Positions 24,866 to 39,800 of a stretch of DNA of 64,000 bases are shown here, piece after piece. The notes below the pieces were generated by a model. It searched no databases, was not told the origin of the DNA, and worked only from the letters and a program-made list of their open reading frames with translations. Both the position numbers and the translations under genes were made by a program. The stretch is from Astropecten irregularis (lineage: Eukaryota > Echinodermata > Asteroidea > Paxillosida > Astropectinidae), in the NCBI GenBank assembly GCA_963971285.1, contig OZ020259.1, forward strand, positions 8,060,001 through 8,124,000, in the 5' to 3' direction. Numbering within the stretch: the stretch's first letter is position 1; each line of letters opens with the position of its first letter.

Positions 24866-27800
24866 CTATCAGCAAAGATACGTTTAACAGGATGTCATTT
24901 ATATAATATTGATATTCTGTTAGAGGCAACTGTTGTTTCACATAAAGGTTTGTGGCATGTCGTGTGAACATTTTATGATTAATTTTTATACAATCGCTCA
25001 TGTCGTTTTGCGCGTGAAGTTGTTAAATGCCATAATCCTTTCTTTTGCAACGTCTCAGCCCGAGTTTTTGTAAACCAAGATGGCGGAAACAACGGAGAGC
25101 CATCAAAGCCATGCATAAACGATAACCACAATTGACCGATTAATGAACATTGAAATATATAGCTGAATGTAAAGGAAACAACAAAAGCAATGATGGTATG
25201 TATTTTGCACAGCTATGGGAAGTTTACAAAAACGTTGGATTTGGTTACACTGTCTGACGAGAAGACGGAATGATTTGCAACATTTTGACGCCCTCGCCAA
25301 CCACGAGTCAATGTTTGCAAATCAAAAAAGGTCTATACGGGTGCATGGTCAACACCGTCGCTGACACTATTTGGACAGTAGGCCGGAAAATAACTAATGT
25401 AGATTGCAAATAATCTACTGAACCGTAAGAGGTGTGTGGGGGGGGGGGGGAGGGGCTGGACTGACTGTATGGACAGATATTCGCATCAGGATTTTGAACG
25501 TGACGTATTCTAGAAACCAGACTACAACAAAATACTGTTATTGGATTTTGGATTTTGGTTTCATATCTTCATATACCAGTATGAGATTGCCCAGATTGCA
25601 ACATAGGCCAACACGTTCATAAGAAGTTTCAAGTTTTGATTTGATAAATGGGTCTTTCGATATCAATTCAACACACTTTCTGAACTTAGGTTTTCAAATG
25701 TTAAACACGATTGTTACATGCAAGTACGTATCAATGTGTAATGAACGCATGCCAATTTTTAGTAGAATCTCTTCACCCATAATGTGATTTGTGATGGAAT
25801 GACCCAAATCAATTGAGACTTAAATCTAGGCAAACTGTTTTTTTTTTTTCAAAATCGACTGATGTTTATTTAAAACGCTCACCTTAGGAACGAACACAAC
25901 GCATAGTGTAAGCGTGGTAGCCAACCAGACCAGCCCGGATACCAGTGCATAGTTGGCATTTCTTTCCTCAAGAACGAACGTGACTGGGGCACCAACGAAA
26001 GACAAAATCATGACGTTGTAGATGCACACACCTTTACGCCAAGAATAAAAAAAAAATGAGACAACTAAAGTTATACTTAAAAAAAAAACATGTTGCTTTC
26101 CGGGCGATGGGAAAATGAAGATGGTGGTTAATTTCATTTATTTAAATTTTGAGAGAGCGTTAAGAGAATAGCCTTGATATCTCTATGTCATGCACAATTT
26201 CCTCTCTAATTGCTCTCTATTTTGGTGGCGATGTTTCAAATCTTTATTACGATTTGATTCTCCACACACACATCCGATGAATACCCAAATCCTTAGTTCG
26301 GTAAACAAAGTTAGGACATTTTCCTTCCCGGACCAGGCTGCTCATGTTGCTCCCATTTTGTACTCTCTTTAACGACTCTCACAAGACAAACATAATAATT
26401 GCATGATTCTGCTCCATTCTTTACATCCACAGAATGACAGGAGAATTAAGCGGTTGCACTATTTTATACCACATAGTTGGGCGACTGGAAGGGAACATAC
26501 CTATGTATTTGGAATCGTTGAGTGCTGGGATGGTCACCTTCCTTGTCTCCCACGCCAGGAACGCACCGAATATAAGCAGCAGACCATCGATGACGTAGAA
26601 GGCACCAATCCAATACGTCTGGTATCCTGACTCACACATCATGCGGATTGGTATGTACACAATGTCATCATTTTCGGTGCTCACCTATTGACGGTCAGAA
26701 AGGTATTTTTGGCTTTAACAGAACATAAATGTATCGAAGTTATTCTATAAAAAAAATGGAAACTGGCTGAATTGTAAGTCATTGAAAGGTGAAAAAAGAA
26801 AAACTTATTGGAGGCAGCTTTGCTGGGAGTAGCGATTATATAGCGGTATATGCATGGTTTCATGGTTTCTCACTGCCAAACGAACAACGATAATTGAAAC
26901 GAACAAAGATTATTGAGTATTATACGAACACCACTAACGTATGGCTGGATAGCTGAATTGCTAAAGCACCTGTACGGTGTTCACGAGGTCGCTGATTCGA
27001 ATCCCAATCCATTAAATATTTCTCTGTTCACCTTTCAATGAGGTTATTCTACATATAAACATAGCTTTATTTGCTGGCGACTAAAGGCGTTACAGCAATA
27101 CCTCTCTCTTTTACAAAGACCTCGGAAAATGTCAATTTTCTAATCCTAGCGTGAGACTGGACCAAGAATATGCCACTGGTTAGAATGGTAAAACACTGTA
27201 TAACGATACCACTTTCGATCCACGATGCTCCACAGCTCCGAGAGGGTCCAAAGTCTCCGTCACCGTGAGAATCAATACATCCAAACAGACAAGCAAAGCC
27301 ACGAAACTGTACAACCACTTATCCTTCACCACCTGAAAAAAAAACAAAAAAACAATACCACAACAATTCACTGTCTTGCCATATTCGAGTGAATTCAATA
27401 TTTAACAAATTTTCAAAATTGATTTCTGGAGGTATGATAATGTACATACGACAGGATGTTAAATAACCAGGTGCAACCGGGTGCGACAAGCATAGCTTCA
27501 TCCCAAGAACATTGAGAGAGTGGGATGCACTCCCTCAAGCTGCCGTTGAACTGCCCTCTGTTGAGCAGTTCAAATAAGCTATCGGAGCCCAGTAACATCA
27601 TTGAGAGCGCATTTTTGTTTACTCGGACGTTCATCAGAACATTATTGTACATAGTAGTACATGCACTTAGCAAGATTCGTTCACTGTCGGAGACGCAGCA
27701 CCGTGTCATCATCTGATGATGAACAGGCTTTGGTGAGCATAAGCGTATAGGAGTAGAAGGGACATGGTATTAAAGGAACCGTTAGTCGCTCACTTCAAAC

Positions 27801-30800
27801 TACTTTGAAATTCCTTTTGCCAGTTTCATTCCAAACATCGTATGTCAACATTGACCTTTCCCCTAAATTGTATTGAATATAACCATTATCTGGAGCATCC
27901 TATAGTTATAAACCGAAGTTTAAGGGAAAGAATACATTTCAGTGTTTGGGGTGTTTTTATACATACCATTCTCAAGACGGTTTTATTCGTAAATATCTTG
28001 TGCACTCTCCAGGTCTTGCTGAACATGGAACCGAAGGCCAGGGAGAACCCAATGGACAGACACCAGGTCTTGACCTATAAACAGTCACAGGTGGAATTCA
28101 ATTAAAAATATCCTGGGAAGCTTGGGCACTCCACAATTCCTGGGCTGAATTGCCCTTTGAAATAAAGGCTAGCTCTGGACATGATCAAACCCGACCTTGT
28201 GTGAAATAAATGTCAGGCGGTAAGATTGTCATGAGTAACAGAAATTTGGCACTTCGTGGCGTCGTTGGCGAATTCTCTTCAAAAAACATTAATGTATTAT
28301 GTATACCTAATCGAACAAAATGCACAATGTTACGATAGTCCAGCTTTAACATTCCAATATTTCTTTGTGAATAAAATTGTACCATCTTCAAGTACCCACA
28401 CTTCCTTCGGATGCTGCCAGTACAATCATCACATATTGTTACAGAACGCTCTCACTTTAAGGCCTGCCTACCTTACACGTCCACTCGAAAACGTGCGTAG
28501 ATGCGACGGCGGTATCCACTCCGTGGAAGATAATGGAGATATAGGCAAGTATTCCTCCCATTAGCATCACGTTGTTCAAGTTCGGACTGGACATCTTTAT
28601 CACCCTGTGACATCAGAATATCAGGATATCAGAATATACGACGTCCATTTTGATCCATATATTTTAAGAATGGCAAAAATGTAATCGCTTTGGACTGAAG
28701 TGACATTCATTGTGAAACATTTGTCGTGACCGTTCAATTCGGCTTAATGGAGGGGATGGAGCACTACCGTTCACAAGTATATAAACACATGTTAATCCTT
28801 ATAATTAACCCTTTCACGCTACTTTGGTGATTCATAGAAAGTATGAGCCCTCTATCGACAAAAACAAATGATAATTGTTATACCGGAACTTCCTGAAATG
28901 GATGTTGAAAGCCAGGAAACAGCATGCGACAGCCACACCGATCAGAGCAAAGACGGTACACGTGATGAACACAGCAGGGTGAATCGTCTGCCAAACCTCA
29001 CGTTCGATAATGAAATCGATAGGTGGCGCCCCACCTGTAAAAAAATTACATAAGTCTTTGATTCGGTCATTGTACAAAATGGGGGCACGCATGACTATTC
29101 TTGGTTCCAAGACCTTCGTTGTTGCTTTCCCGCGGCCCATAGGGCGCCCTCGCGCGGCGGGTATGGGAGAATTCTGTGAGACTTTAAGACCGTCACGAAG
29201 GTCTTGGATATTTTGTATTTGAGGGCGGGGCCAGATTATGGAAATAAGGCACAGCGCGTATGACGTATGGTGATTGAATATGCAAAATGCCAGCTTCATG
29301 AATAAATGAGACAATCTGAGCTGTACATGTATGTATACAATGCAACAAAGCCATGGCGTGCATGTATGTGGCCTTTTGGTCAATTCATTCCCTTGAAGGC
29401 ATTGTCATATAGGCGACAACATTATGATGATGTTGGAGCTGGGTTAACTGGTACGCCGACCAACTCGTACGCCGTTTGGTCAACGTAACTCGTACGCCGG
29501 CCGACTCGTATGCCGACCAACTCGTACGTCGACCAACTTGTACGCCAACCAACTCGTACGCCAACCAACAACCTGTTATATAATTGGTAAACTTTGGCCG
29601 TTTTGTCTTCAGTAGACCAAACTTTTTTTCATGTTGTTTGTGAAAATAAAATCGAGAAAATGAAATCATTTCAACAATACAATATGACTTAATAATTTCA
29701 ATGATACGAAACAATTTCAACGATACGAAATGATTTTGCGAATACGAAATTAAATCGAGAAAATGAAAGCGTTTTTAAAAATATATATGTTATGACGTTA
29801 TCATTTCAACGATACAAAATCGTTTCAACGGTAAGAAATCATTTCAACGATAAAAAATCATTTAATTTTAAACACATATGTTTTGTACTGTTTTGTTGAT
29901 TTCCTTCCACCATGTTTCACTTGTAGGCGGCAGGTGTTGCACAAAATTATATCGTTTCTACCTCTTGGGGTTGTAAATTTGTGATCATTGAAAACTCTTG
30001 GACTAATGGTATTTTTTCCTGTGATTTAGATCTAAGTGAAATGTAACCGCTTTCCACAAAATAATTAACGCATAACCGTGTTGACGGAGGTCATCATGCC
30101 CGGCCGACAGCGCGACTGACGATCGTTATCTCGTCGTCGAGCTAGACGGCATAGAATATGCACTACCAAGTTAAACGCCAGCTCGATTGCGTAGTACATA
30201 CAGTACAGTCCTCAAAATCTTTCCCCGAAAAGTGTACAAATTATACTGCATGATATGCAGCGTGACATAGGCCCCAGGCCATCGAACGTACGTAAATACA
30301 TACGGTCAACAATGTTTGTCTGACATAATAATTCATGATGTGAGCTGAAACTCGCTCGCTGATTGGCTCCCTTGGAAATCCAAGGGAGATTCGACGAAAA
30401 GTAAAGAAAAAGTTAAACATTGCTTTACAAAATATCAAAGACCTTCGTGACAATCCAATATTCTGACAGAGTTCTCCCATATCCAACGCGCGGGGGCGCC
30501 CTATGGGCCGCGGGAAGCAACAACGAAGGTCTTGGAACCAAGACAAGGGCATGACTGGTTCGCAGACCAAGTGCTACAAGATAGGTTTATGGTTAGGGTA
30601 ATGGTTACTTGAGACGATAATTTCCATTATTAAATAAATGGTCACAAAATTGAGAGAAAAATTCCTCATTTAAACGGAAGATTTTAGAACATCATATTGA
30701 ACAAAGGTACATGACATGAAATGGTTGTTACACTTCCTATTGATAAATACTGGCGATTCACAATATAACGCCAACCTTAGCTTGCAACGCGTTGGCCAAA

Positions 30801-33800
30801 ACTGCGCATCTTTCCACGTGCGCAGTTTGTCGACAAATTTAATTATGCTTTTTGAGAATGGCCAAGGCGTTGCAAACCCATGGTGGCGCAATATTGTAAA
30901 AACCTGTATTAAAGACATACCCGGCCAGTATATTGATTCGTATCCATCCCAGATGATTTCTTCTTGTATTGGATTAAACACTCCGACCTTCACATCCTCA
31001 CCATCTGCACACAAAGCACAAGATGGCCGGGCCACATTACCATCAAAATATGATGTTGCACTGGCCTGGGTGTTGTACAAAATGCCAGCAGGTTTGTTTG
31101 CGAATAATGCAATGAAACATTCGACTTCCAGGTTTCAGTTTACATGAATATATCAGCGTTGGGCAGTTCAGATGGTGGACTGATGGCTCCCCAAAAGACA
31201 TTGGGTTCATATGGCTGGGAAAGGTAAACCAGGAACAAACCTAAATGTTTGGATAGTGCGTGGAGATAAGTATTTTAATTATAAGAAAAACATTTAGGTT
31301 TTGGTCTCAACATGTATCATACTTTCGAAAAGTTTCATTAACAGTGTCAACGTCAACATACAACTCGGGCTATTAATCAAGGGAACAACACGTCCAACCA
31401 GAATTTATGTCTGCTACACGATATTCAATCAAGAACTACTTGAATGTTAACAAAAGACACAAGTTATGAGTCTTGCGTCAGGAAGATTTTGACGTTTTCT
31501 TCGCATAGGCCTACTCTATTTGTTTTCGGAGTGCGGTACTCCATTGATTACCTCGTAGTTGTGTTATGCGATTTCGCCCTAGTCTATCACCAGAAGACGT
31601 GAATTGAACCGGCCCCTGCAGTACAATAAAGTAAAACATTACATCAAAGGGGTGAAATATAGATCATTCTCATGACAACGATTTTGACCTGTCAACCTTG
31701 TGTGTCTAACGACAACAAGTCGACTTAATTATGTTTCATTTAACAAATGCATAACTGCAAAATGTTACTAATTTTTGTCTATGTAACTTGAAACGATATT
31801 AAGTCCAAGAATTAAAGAAGCCTATACTGGCGTATGAGTTGATGTACCATTTTACTATAGGTTTAGGGTTGTTACGTCGACAGTCCTATGTATATTTTTT
31901 TAACAAATCTTAGTCGATGTATTATAACGATTAGGAACTACAAAATATGAGATCCCCTATTTTTTCCAACAATTGGTTGTTCGGGTAAATTTCTTTATTT
32001 TCCACATGATGCAACCAAAGGTTTAAACATTATGAACGAGAGGGTCGCTGGTTCGATTCCCGCTGAAGGCATTTTGTGTGTCGTTTTTGCAATCTGACTT
32101 AACACCACCGCTCAAATTTCAAGGAGATTCCCTCTCTAAAGATTTTATTTATTTGGTTATCTTATTAACTGTCGATCCAGGTGGTTTTACCGTCTTACAG
32201 TAAGTAGCTTCTTTTTCCATTAAACAAAATGATAACTTTAATGAAATACTGCACGGTTGTGTGTCAAACTCACCGATATTCCCTCAAATGACATGTTGCT
32301 GATGATCTCAAAGAGAATGTCCACGGTCTCGCTGTCATACCTGTAATCCTCCAATGATCTCGGCGGTACTGGGAAAACAGACGAATTTCAAAAAAGGTGT
32401 CTTTTTGAGATTTTTATTTATCTTATTGAGTAGTTTATTAGCAGTTATTTTTTAAAATAATGAGACAATTACTGTCTTTCTCAATAGCGATAGAAATAGC
32501 TCCTGCCAATAATTATATCCATCATTTTCCAAGGAGTGGATACCGCCATTGCATCTACGCACGTTTTCGTGTGGACGTGCAAAGAGGCTTGCCTGCAATG
32601 CAGAGAGCATTTTGTGACACAATATTTGATGATTCCTAGAGAAATTTCAATATTTCGTAAAAGGAGCTCAAATTTGCCGATTTAGAGCCCGCGCCAATGT
32701 TTTTCGTAAAGAATGTGACAGTGACGTAATTACCTAATTTGCATTGGTGATGACGCGTATTAGGAGACTCGTCTACGGTTATAACTTAAGCGTTATCCAA
32801 GCGATGCGTGAACATCGCGAGGAGCAATACATAGGCCTTCTACTAAAACGCGAGGAAACTGTTTCCTGCACGCCATCAGTTTCCGCGGGTAAACTGCATT
32901 CACGTATTGTAGCAATATAACAGGGTACGCATGTGTAGCGCCCTCTGGGTGAGGCAATGCGCAGCTTTGATTAAACTGGACAAAAAAAATAAAGAAACAC
33001 ACATACTCTATTTCGTAAAAAAATATAAACATTCCCATATACATTTTGAAATGCACCAATAAACATAAAAAACCTCTCATCTGTTTTCACTATCCGTTTT
33101 ACTATGTCTTGAAGACTATGTTGTTTGTGATTGTTAAACGTTAACTTCCCTTGCCTACTTGCTGTGGATGATTTCCTTACCCAGTTGTCTAAGGCGCTTT
33201 TGCGTCTCGTAGAGGGCCAATGCCACGGTCCAGACCGTGTCATATGCGAAGGTTCTCTCCTTGAAACCAACCAGACCCTCCGGGTTCTCCGTTCCAGCAA
33301 ACTCTTTGTACCTCTCCACAAACTGCCGTGACGTCTGCAAGTCAGATAACATTACATAACAGGTCATAACTTATACATACAAATATCAGGGCTTGCAATG
33401 CGATGTATTACTATACGGGCGATTCAAAATAGTGCACCACAGTGAGTTTGCAACGCAATGGCCAATCACAATGCGTGGAATAAATTTTGTCCACAAGCTG
33501 CGCATGTGGGAATATGCGCAATTTGCCGGCAAATTGGCCAACCCGTTGCAAACTCATAGTGTGCCCATAATGGGAATCGCCCGTATTGAGAATGCATGTG
33601 TTCTGGTATTGAATCAATTTAGAGGTTTTAATTGACCCACATATATTTTCGTCCCGAAGTAATGGCATTCCTCACGCACATGCGAGGACCGATGGAGGAG
33701 TGTTAACGAAGAAGGGGGATATACATGATAAATGTTTGATCCGTATACCTTATACACGGTGGGCAATGATGTTACTGAGGAGATTGTTACCAAAAATGTT

Positions 33801-36800
33801 GACAGTGTCCACCCTGCTTAAGATGTGGAAATTGCCCAGCTTGAAATGGATACAGTATACTGCAATAAACCTACGATGGATTACAGCTCAATCGCCCGGG
33901 CAAAAGTGTCGGTTTTCATTGGCTCTATGCCTACCTGTCCAGTATCAAAGTTCCCTCATTGAATTATCGTGTTTGTGCTTACCATGCCAGAGATGGATGG
34001 TGATCTATTGGCGTCATCGGGGAGATCGTCAATATACAGAGCAATGTGATTATTGGTGACGTCATCCATTTGGCTCAATGTACAGTCAATAGAATCGTCT
34101 GGTACCCGCCACCACTCCCTCTCCAGCCAGCCTAAAAGAAATACACCAAATGAGGGCGCTTCATCAACTACATGTACATATTGAATGGTAAACGTGCAAT
34201 ATATTTATGCCCAAAACGCTGAAAATGGTACATTTGTAAAATGTTGTTATTTAAGTTGAAGACATTTGAATTATTATTTGTTTAGAGAATCTGTAAAAGA
34301 ACTTCATTCCAAACAAATGCATACTTAACCGAAAGATGGCGCAACTAGCGCCCCAATTAATCCAAACTGGGATTAGTCAGTAATGAAAGACTGCTTTAGA
34401 GATTGTCATCAAGCTAGTAGATCATGGAGATAGTAGTTTAATCATTAGTAGCTTAACTAAGAGGGTTCTGGCGGTCTTGACGGTCATATAATATTTTTGA
34501 AAGCCCTCCACCACATACCCACTTTTTCATTCTCATGCAATTTCCCGTGACAGGTTGTAAGTTGTAGCATGTCTAAGTGATATTCATGGCGAGAAATGGA
34601 AAACCTCTGCGGCCTCCAGACGGTAAGGCAATTCGGCATGAACTATGAACTGACCTGGAAGAATCCAAACATACTTGACTCCAAACATTCCCAGATGATA
34701 CGCGGCACAGAACACCTTCCTGCCCATGTTGCTAAAGAAACCTGCCACTATGATACGAGCACCAGAGTTCTGAAGAGGAACATTAATAGAAGTAGACGTT
34801 AATACAGCAAAAATGAATGACAATTGGGACCACTAATACACGCATATGAGCTATTATCAAATTTATTAAATAATGTCTTTCACACTTTGTGAAATAATGC
34901 TTTCAGAAGAATACCTAATTCGCAGAATACGTTGCTGACACAAAACGCAATAGGCGTAGAAAATGAAAGTGGTTTTGTAATTAAAACATATTCTGCAACC
35001 GATTTGAATAAAGCTATTATCATAATTATTTTGTTAGCATGCCGAAACAGAATTATCCACAGATTCACTTATAACTTACTTACATATCGTTCATTTTGTG
35101 TGCTGCCTGTAATGCACCGAGAACACAGTGAAACCAACGGCCAAAGACCATGTTGATCTTTAAAAGATCAACAATTTTTTTTATAAAATACTTTGGCCGA
35201 TTATCACTGTTTTCTCAAAAATGTTGGCACCGTATGGGACTGGGATTCTCACAGATGGCTGTTAATTACTCTATCTTTTGTTATGTTTTGCCCATGAATT
35301 TGCATTTCTTTGATAAAAACAAAAGTGTGATAATTACCTTTAATGAGCTTCGTAATGCTAAAAAAAAGGTTCATTTTGCCAGAAAATTTTTTCTGAAACT
35401 TCATCTCAATTTGGAGTAGGTATAATCTCAGCTGCTGTCGTGGAGGAAGAATTACTTAAACGTTAAGAGTCTTGTGCACAAGGACCCAAAGACATGCAAT
35501 ATATATGGCAGAGCTGGATCATTTGCCAAAGAGAAACTCAACGATATCTTAAATTCAGAACGCACCTGACCATCCGGTCATAGCATTGCACGTAATTTAT
35601 AAGATCCTCATTACACTACGAATTCAAAATCACACAGAGTAACAACCGATTCTGAGGCAAGATCGCTTTCCACGTCAACAAATTAATTCCGCCTTAAAGG
35701 TGCTGCATAAAAGCCTACTTGATAAGCAAATTGAAATTAGTGTTCAAGTATCCGCACTAAAATTTACTGAAGCACTAAAGCAAATTTCCATTAAAACACT
35801 CTTGCCAGCCCCAACCTATGCGAATTTCGTATACTAAACAAACAGAAGCAGAATTCAAGCAAAAACGCTGTTATTATCTCATGGAAATTGTGTTGTTTGT
35901 GTGTAAGAACGCAATGTCATTCAACTTAGCATGGACTGGCGCCATTTTGAATTGAAGACAGCCTATAGAACTGCACCTCATTAAAAGCTACATTCGTTAT
36001 GGATATGTTTAGTAGGGCATGATGTTTGGAACCTCACAGAATATTTCAAGACAAGAAGGCAAATTCACGCAATTGAGAGAACATAATGATGGGTGAGAGG
36101 ATCAGTTGCCAGTTTCATAGAGCTGCAGCTGTGTAAGCACATATATCTTTCGTGATCAAACAACATCACCAAAAAGTAATGTAATGTGTACTGCTTCTGA
36201 TCCGTATTCTGGGGAAAATTTCACAGCCCTGCTCAGCACAAAAAGGTTTTTTGTGCTTAGCAGCTCCTTAAAATTTACCCCTGAGCTTAACATTCACACA
36301 ATGAGTTTTTGCTGGCATTCTAATTTGCTGGCATTAACCAATGTTTTAAGTGCTTAAGTCTATAAGATTTAGTCGATACAACGTATCAAGTGATACAGAT
36401 GAAGCAAGCAGCGAGGTTGGGAAACCACTGATAGTAGATGGACAGGTATGGACAGATGAGGGGCAAGGCGGTGTGGAGAGGGTTTTATGCAGATGAACGA
36501 TGAACAATTACAACACAGAGATTTATACCTCTCATATAGTCGGTCATAATCATGTAAGGGCTACCAATCCGACTAATTACTAATTACGACTAATTAGTTC
36601 TGTGTACCTTGATGCTTGCAACCTGAGCTGAGGGGTTATCCAGAAAAACCTCAGCTGCGATCACTTCAATCTGCTGCTCAATGGCTTGTCGGTGGAAGTC
36701 AGACGCAGTCTACGCACAAAGGAAGCAAGTATACCAATACAACATGGTCACCTGAGAATGAAGCTCATGTGCTTTCGCTTTGCAAAGACAGTAATTGTTT

Positions 36801-39800
36801 GCGTTGACTTTTCTGTCGGAGTATTCTTCTTGTTCTGTCTTATCCCTTTACTTTGTCCCTTTTCTTTGCCCTTAGTCGTTGCCCTTTGTCTCCGTCTTTT
36901 TTTTCTTTACCCTTAAGGCCCTTTTGACACATGGGTTACGTGCAGTTGCTTAGCGTTGCGTATAGCGATTACGCTGCCCTACGCTGTTCCTACGCTGTTC
37001 CTACGCTTGTCTACGCTGGCTTATGTAACAATACACGGGTTTACACCATTTGGCCATCTTAGATTTTGATCGCGACTTCGAAACGAGGCACATCCACGCA
37101 TGCGCACTTTTCGAAGTGTTAACCCGTCCATTGTCGAAGACAATACACGGGTTTACACTTCGGTAGTTTTGATCGCGACTTCGAAACGAGGCACTATTAC
37201 GCATGCGCACTTTTAGAAGTGTAAACCCGTGTATACAGGCGTTTCACAATTTAGAGCGCCACCAAGAGGGCAGCAGGGAGACCGATTTACGCGGTGCATG
37301 ATGGGAAATTTTAGACATTCGAGATTTTTCCCCTATACGTTCAACGTTATTGCAAATTCTTGGGTCGTTGTGTGCGTTTATTTCACGTGTTATCACAATG
37401 GTTTATGTTTGCGAATCTTTCGGATGCACAACACACACATCCAAACTGGAAAACATTGAGAAATGGCGAAGACGATTGAACGTATAGGGGAAAAAATCAT
37501 GCACCGCGTAAATCGGCCTCTCCCTGCTGCCCTCTTGGTGGCGCTCTAAATTGTTAGACCCCCGTATTCGCTGGGTACGCAGAAGGAGTACGCGACATGT
37601 ACGCAAAATTTTAAACATTTGTTTCGCGTACTCTTGTCGTAGATCACTGGACAATGAAGTACGCAGTTTATACGCAAGTCTACGCTACACTACGCTACTG
37701 TGCGCCATGCCTACCGCAATGATACGCTACCCTACGTCTGGTATACGCAAAACTACGCGTCTGTACGCCAATCGTATTAAGTTGGTAAGTACGCGGTGCC
37801 TCTGCACAGGGTACGCAACCATACGCCATCGCACTACGCACATATACGCATGCCCGCCTTGAGTACGCAGCCTTATTTCGGCGTACACGATACGCAACAC
37901 TACGCAACTGTACATACTCCCGGTGTGAACGGGGCTTAAAGTCTTTGCACTTTGTCTTTGTACTTTTTGCAATGATGAGTAAGGTCACTCGCGTAAATCA
38001 CTTTATCAAAGAATGAAAAATGGGTTAGTAGTATCGACTTACAAGCGTGAACAAGAGAGTTGACTCGTGAAGCATGGCTACTTTCTTCCACTTGAATTCT
38101 TGCATGAGGGCGATCTTCACCACATTCAACATGGACTCAGGTTGAACGAGACGGAAAAAGCGCGGAAATAGTTCCCTGCTGGACAGCTTCGGTGAAGATG
38201 CCCCGTACGATATCTTCAGGGAAATATAGAGAAAAAGGGATCAGTGATCAGTTATTGTTTAAATAGTCTATTTCAGCAAGGAATGTATTGCCTTTTCTTT
38301 GTTTGATTACTTTCTCGTAAAAAAAAAATCACAACAAACGCATGCAATTTTAGATTGAATTAGTCTAATCATGGGTTATATTTCCCATTGCAGTCTTCTT
38401 ACAGAGGAAAATTCGAAGAACATTTCTGAACTTATTCCTTACAAATAATAGGATATAAATTTCGATGAGCATTGACAGAGCTTGTCCTAGATTTCGAAAA
38501 CAAAATTGAAACATTAAAAAACGTATTTATATAAGTGAGATGAAGTTGCAGTTTATGCATTATATGACAATAAGACAACTGTAGTGTACCTAGTGTGTGG
38601 CAGGGTTGGGAAGACATTTCAAGCATTATCAGATGAGTATACAAAACAAAACGTTTTTCATAGCTGAAATATTCGTATAATTGCACGCAACGGGAATGTT
38701 AGAAATGTCCACTAAATTGTCCGTTTGCTTGAAGTACACTTTAAAGTAAATACAGTTTACGTGGAGTAATGTAAACGTTCCTGCGCCCCTTTTTTCAGAG
38801 TAACAAAAACACTCTCCGTTCAAACCTCCCATAATACAAAATAGTTTCTTTACGCGATTATTTGGGTCGCGCTTAATGGCGACCCAAATAATCGCGCATT
38901 TTGGTTTTTCCACACAGGCAAAAAACTACGGAAGTGAATTTAGGACATGCGTAAAAAGAAATAGGGGTCTGCTATTCCGCCCGGGCGGATAACTATTCCG
39001 CCTGGGCGGATTAACAGCGGAATGGAGATATGTCTCGTGGTATGTGTTATTTAGTAGTCTTGTTCCAAGACCTTCGTTGTTGCTTTCCCGCGGCCCATAG
39101 GGCGCCCCAGCGCGGTGGATATGGGGAGACTTTGGACCGTCACGAAGGTATTTGATAGTTTTGTAAAGCGATGTTTAACTTTTTCTTTACTTTTCGTCAA
39201 ATCTCCCTTGGATTTCCAGACAAACATTGTTGACCGTAGGCGTAGTTACGTACGTTCGATGGCCTGGGGCATATGTCACGCTGCATATCATGCAGTATAT
39301 TTTGTAAACTTTTTGGGAAAGATTTTAAGGACTTTTGAGGAAAGCAGTTAATTTCATCATCACAATGTTGTCGCCTATTATGGCAATGCCTTCAAGGCAA
39401 CGAATTGACCAATACATGCACGCCATGGCTTTGTTGCACATGTACAGCTCAGATGTCTCATAAATGCCTGTAGCTGGCATTTTGCATATTCAATCACCAT
39501 ACGTCATACGTGCTGTGCGTTATAACCATAATCTGGCCCCGCCCTCAAATACAAAATATCCAAGACCTTCGTGACGGTCCAAAACTCCGAGACAGAATTC
39601 TCCCCTTATTCGCCGCGCGGGGGCGCCCTATGGGCCGCGGGAAAGCAACAACGAAGGTCTTGGAACCAAGACTACCAAATAACACATACCATGAGACATA
39701 CATGACGGTATATCCCATTCCGCTGTAAAATCCGCCCGGGCGGAATAGCAGGCCACTATTTTTTTTTTTTTACGCATGTCCTTAATGCACTTCCGTAAAA

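Larger units (their letters stand above)
36913..37937. mobile_element. TACGC-rich inverted-end element with nested insertions
   Basis: The outer ends TTAAGGCCCTTTTGACAC and GTGTGAACGGGGCTTAA are imperfect inversions, and the interior matches 11573-11992. It hosts a second MITE (37246-37554) and a duplicated block at 37028-37225. It lies in intron 3 of the GABBR2-like gene. Confidence 0.65.
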
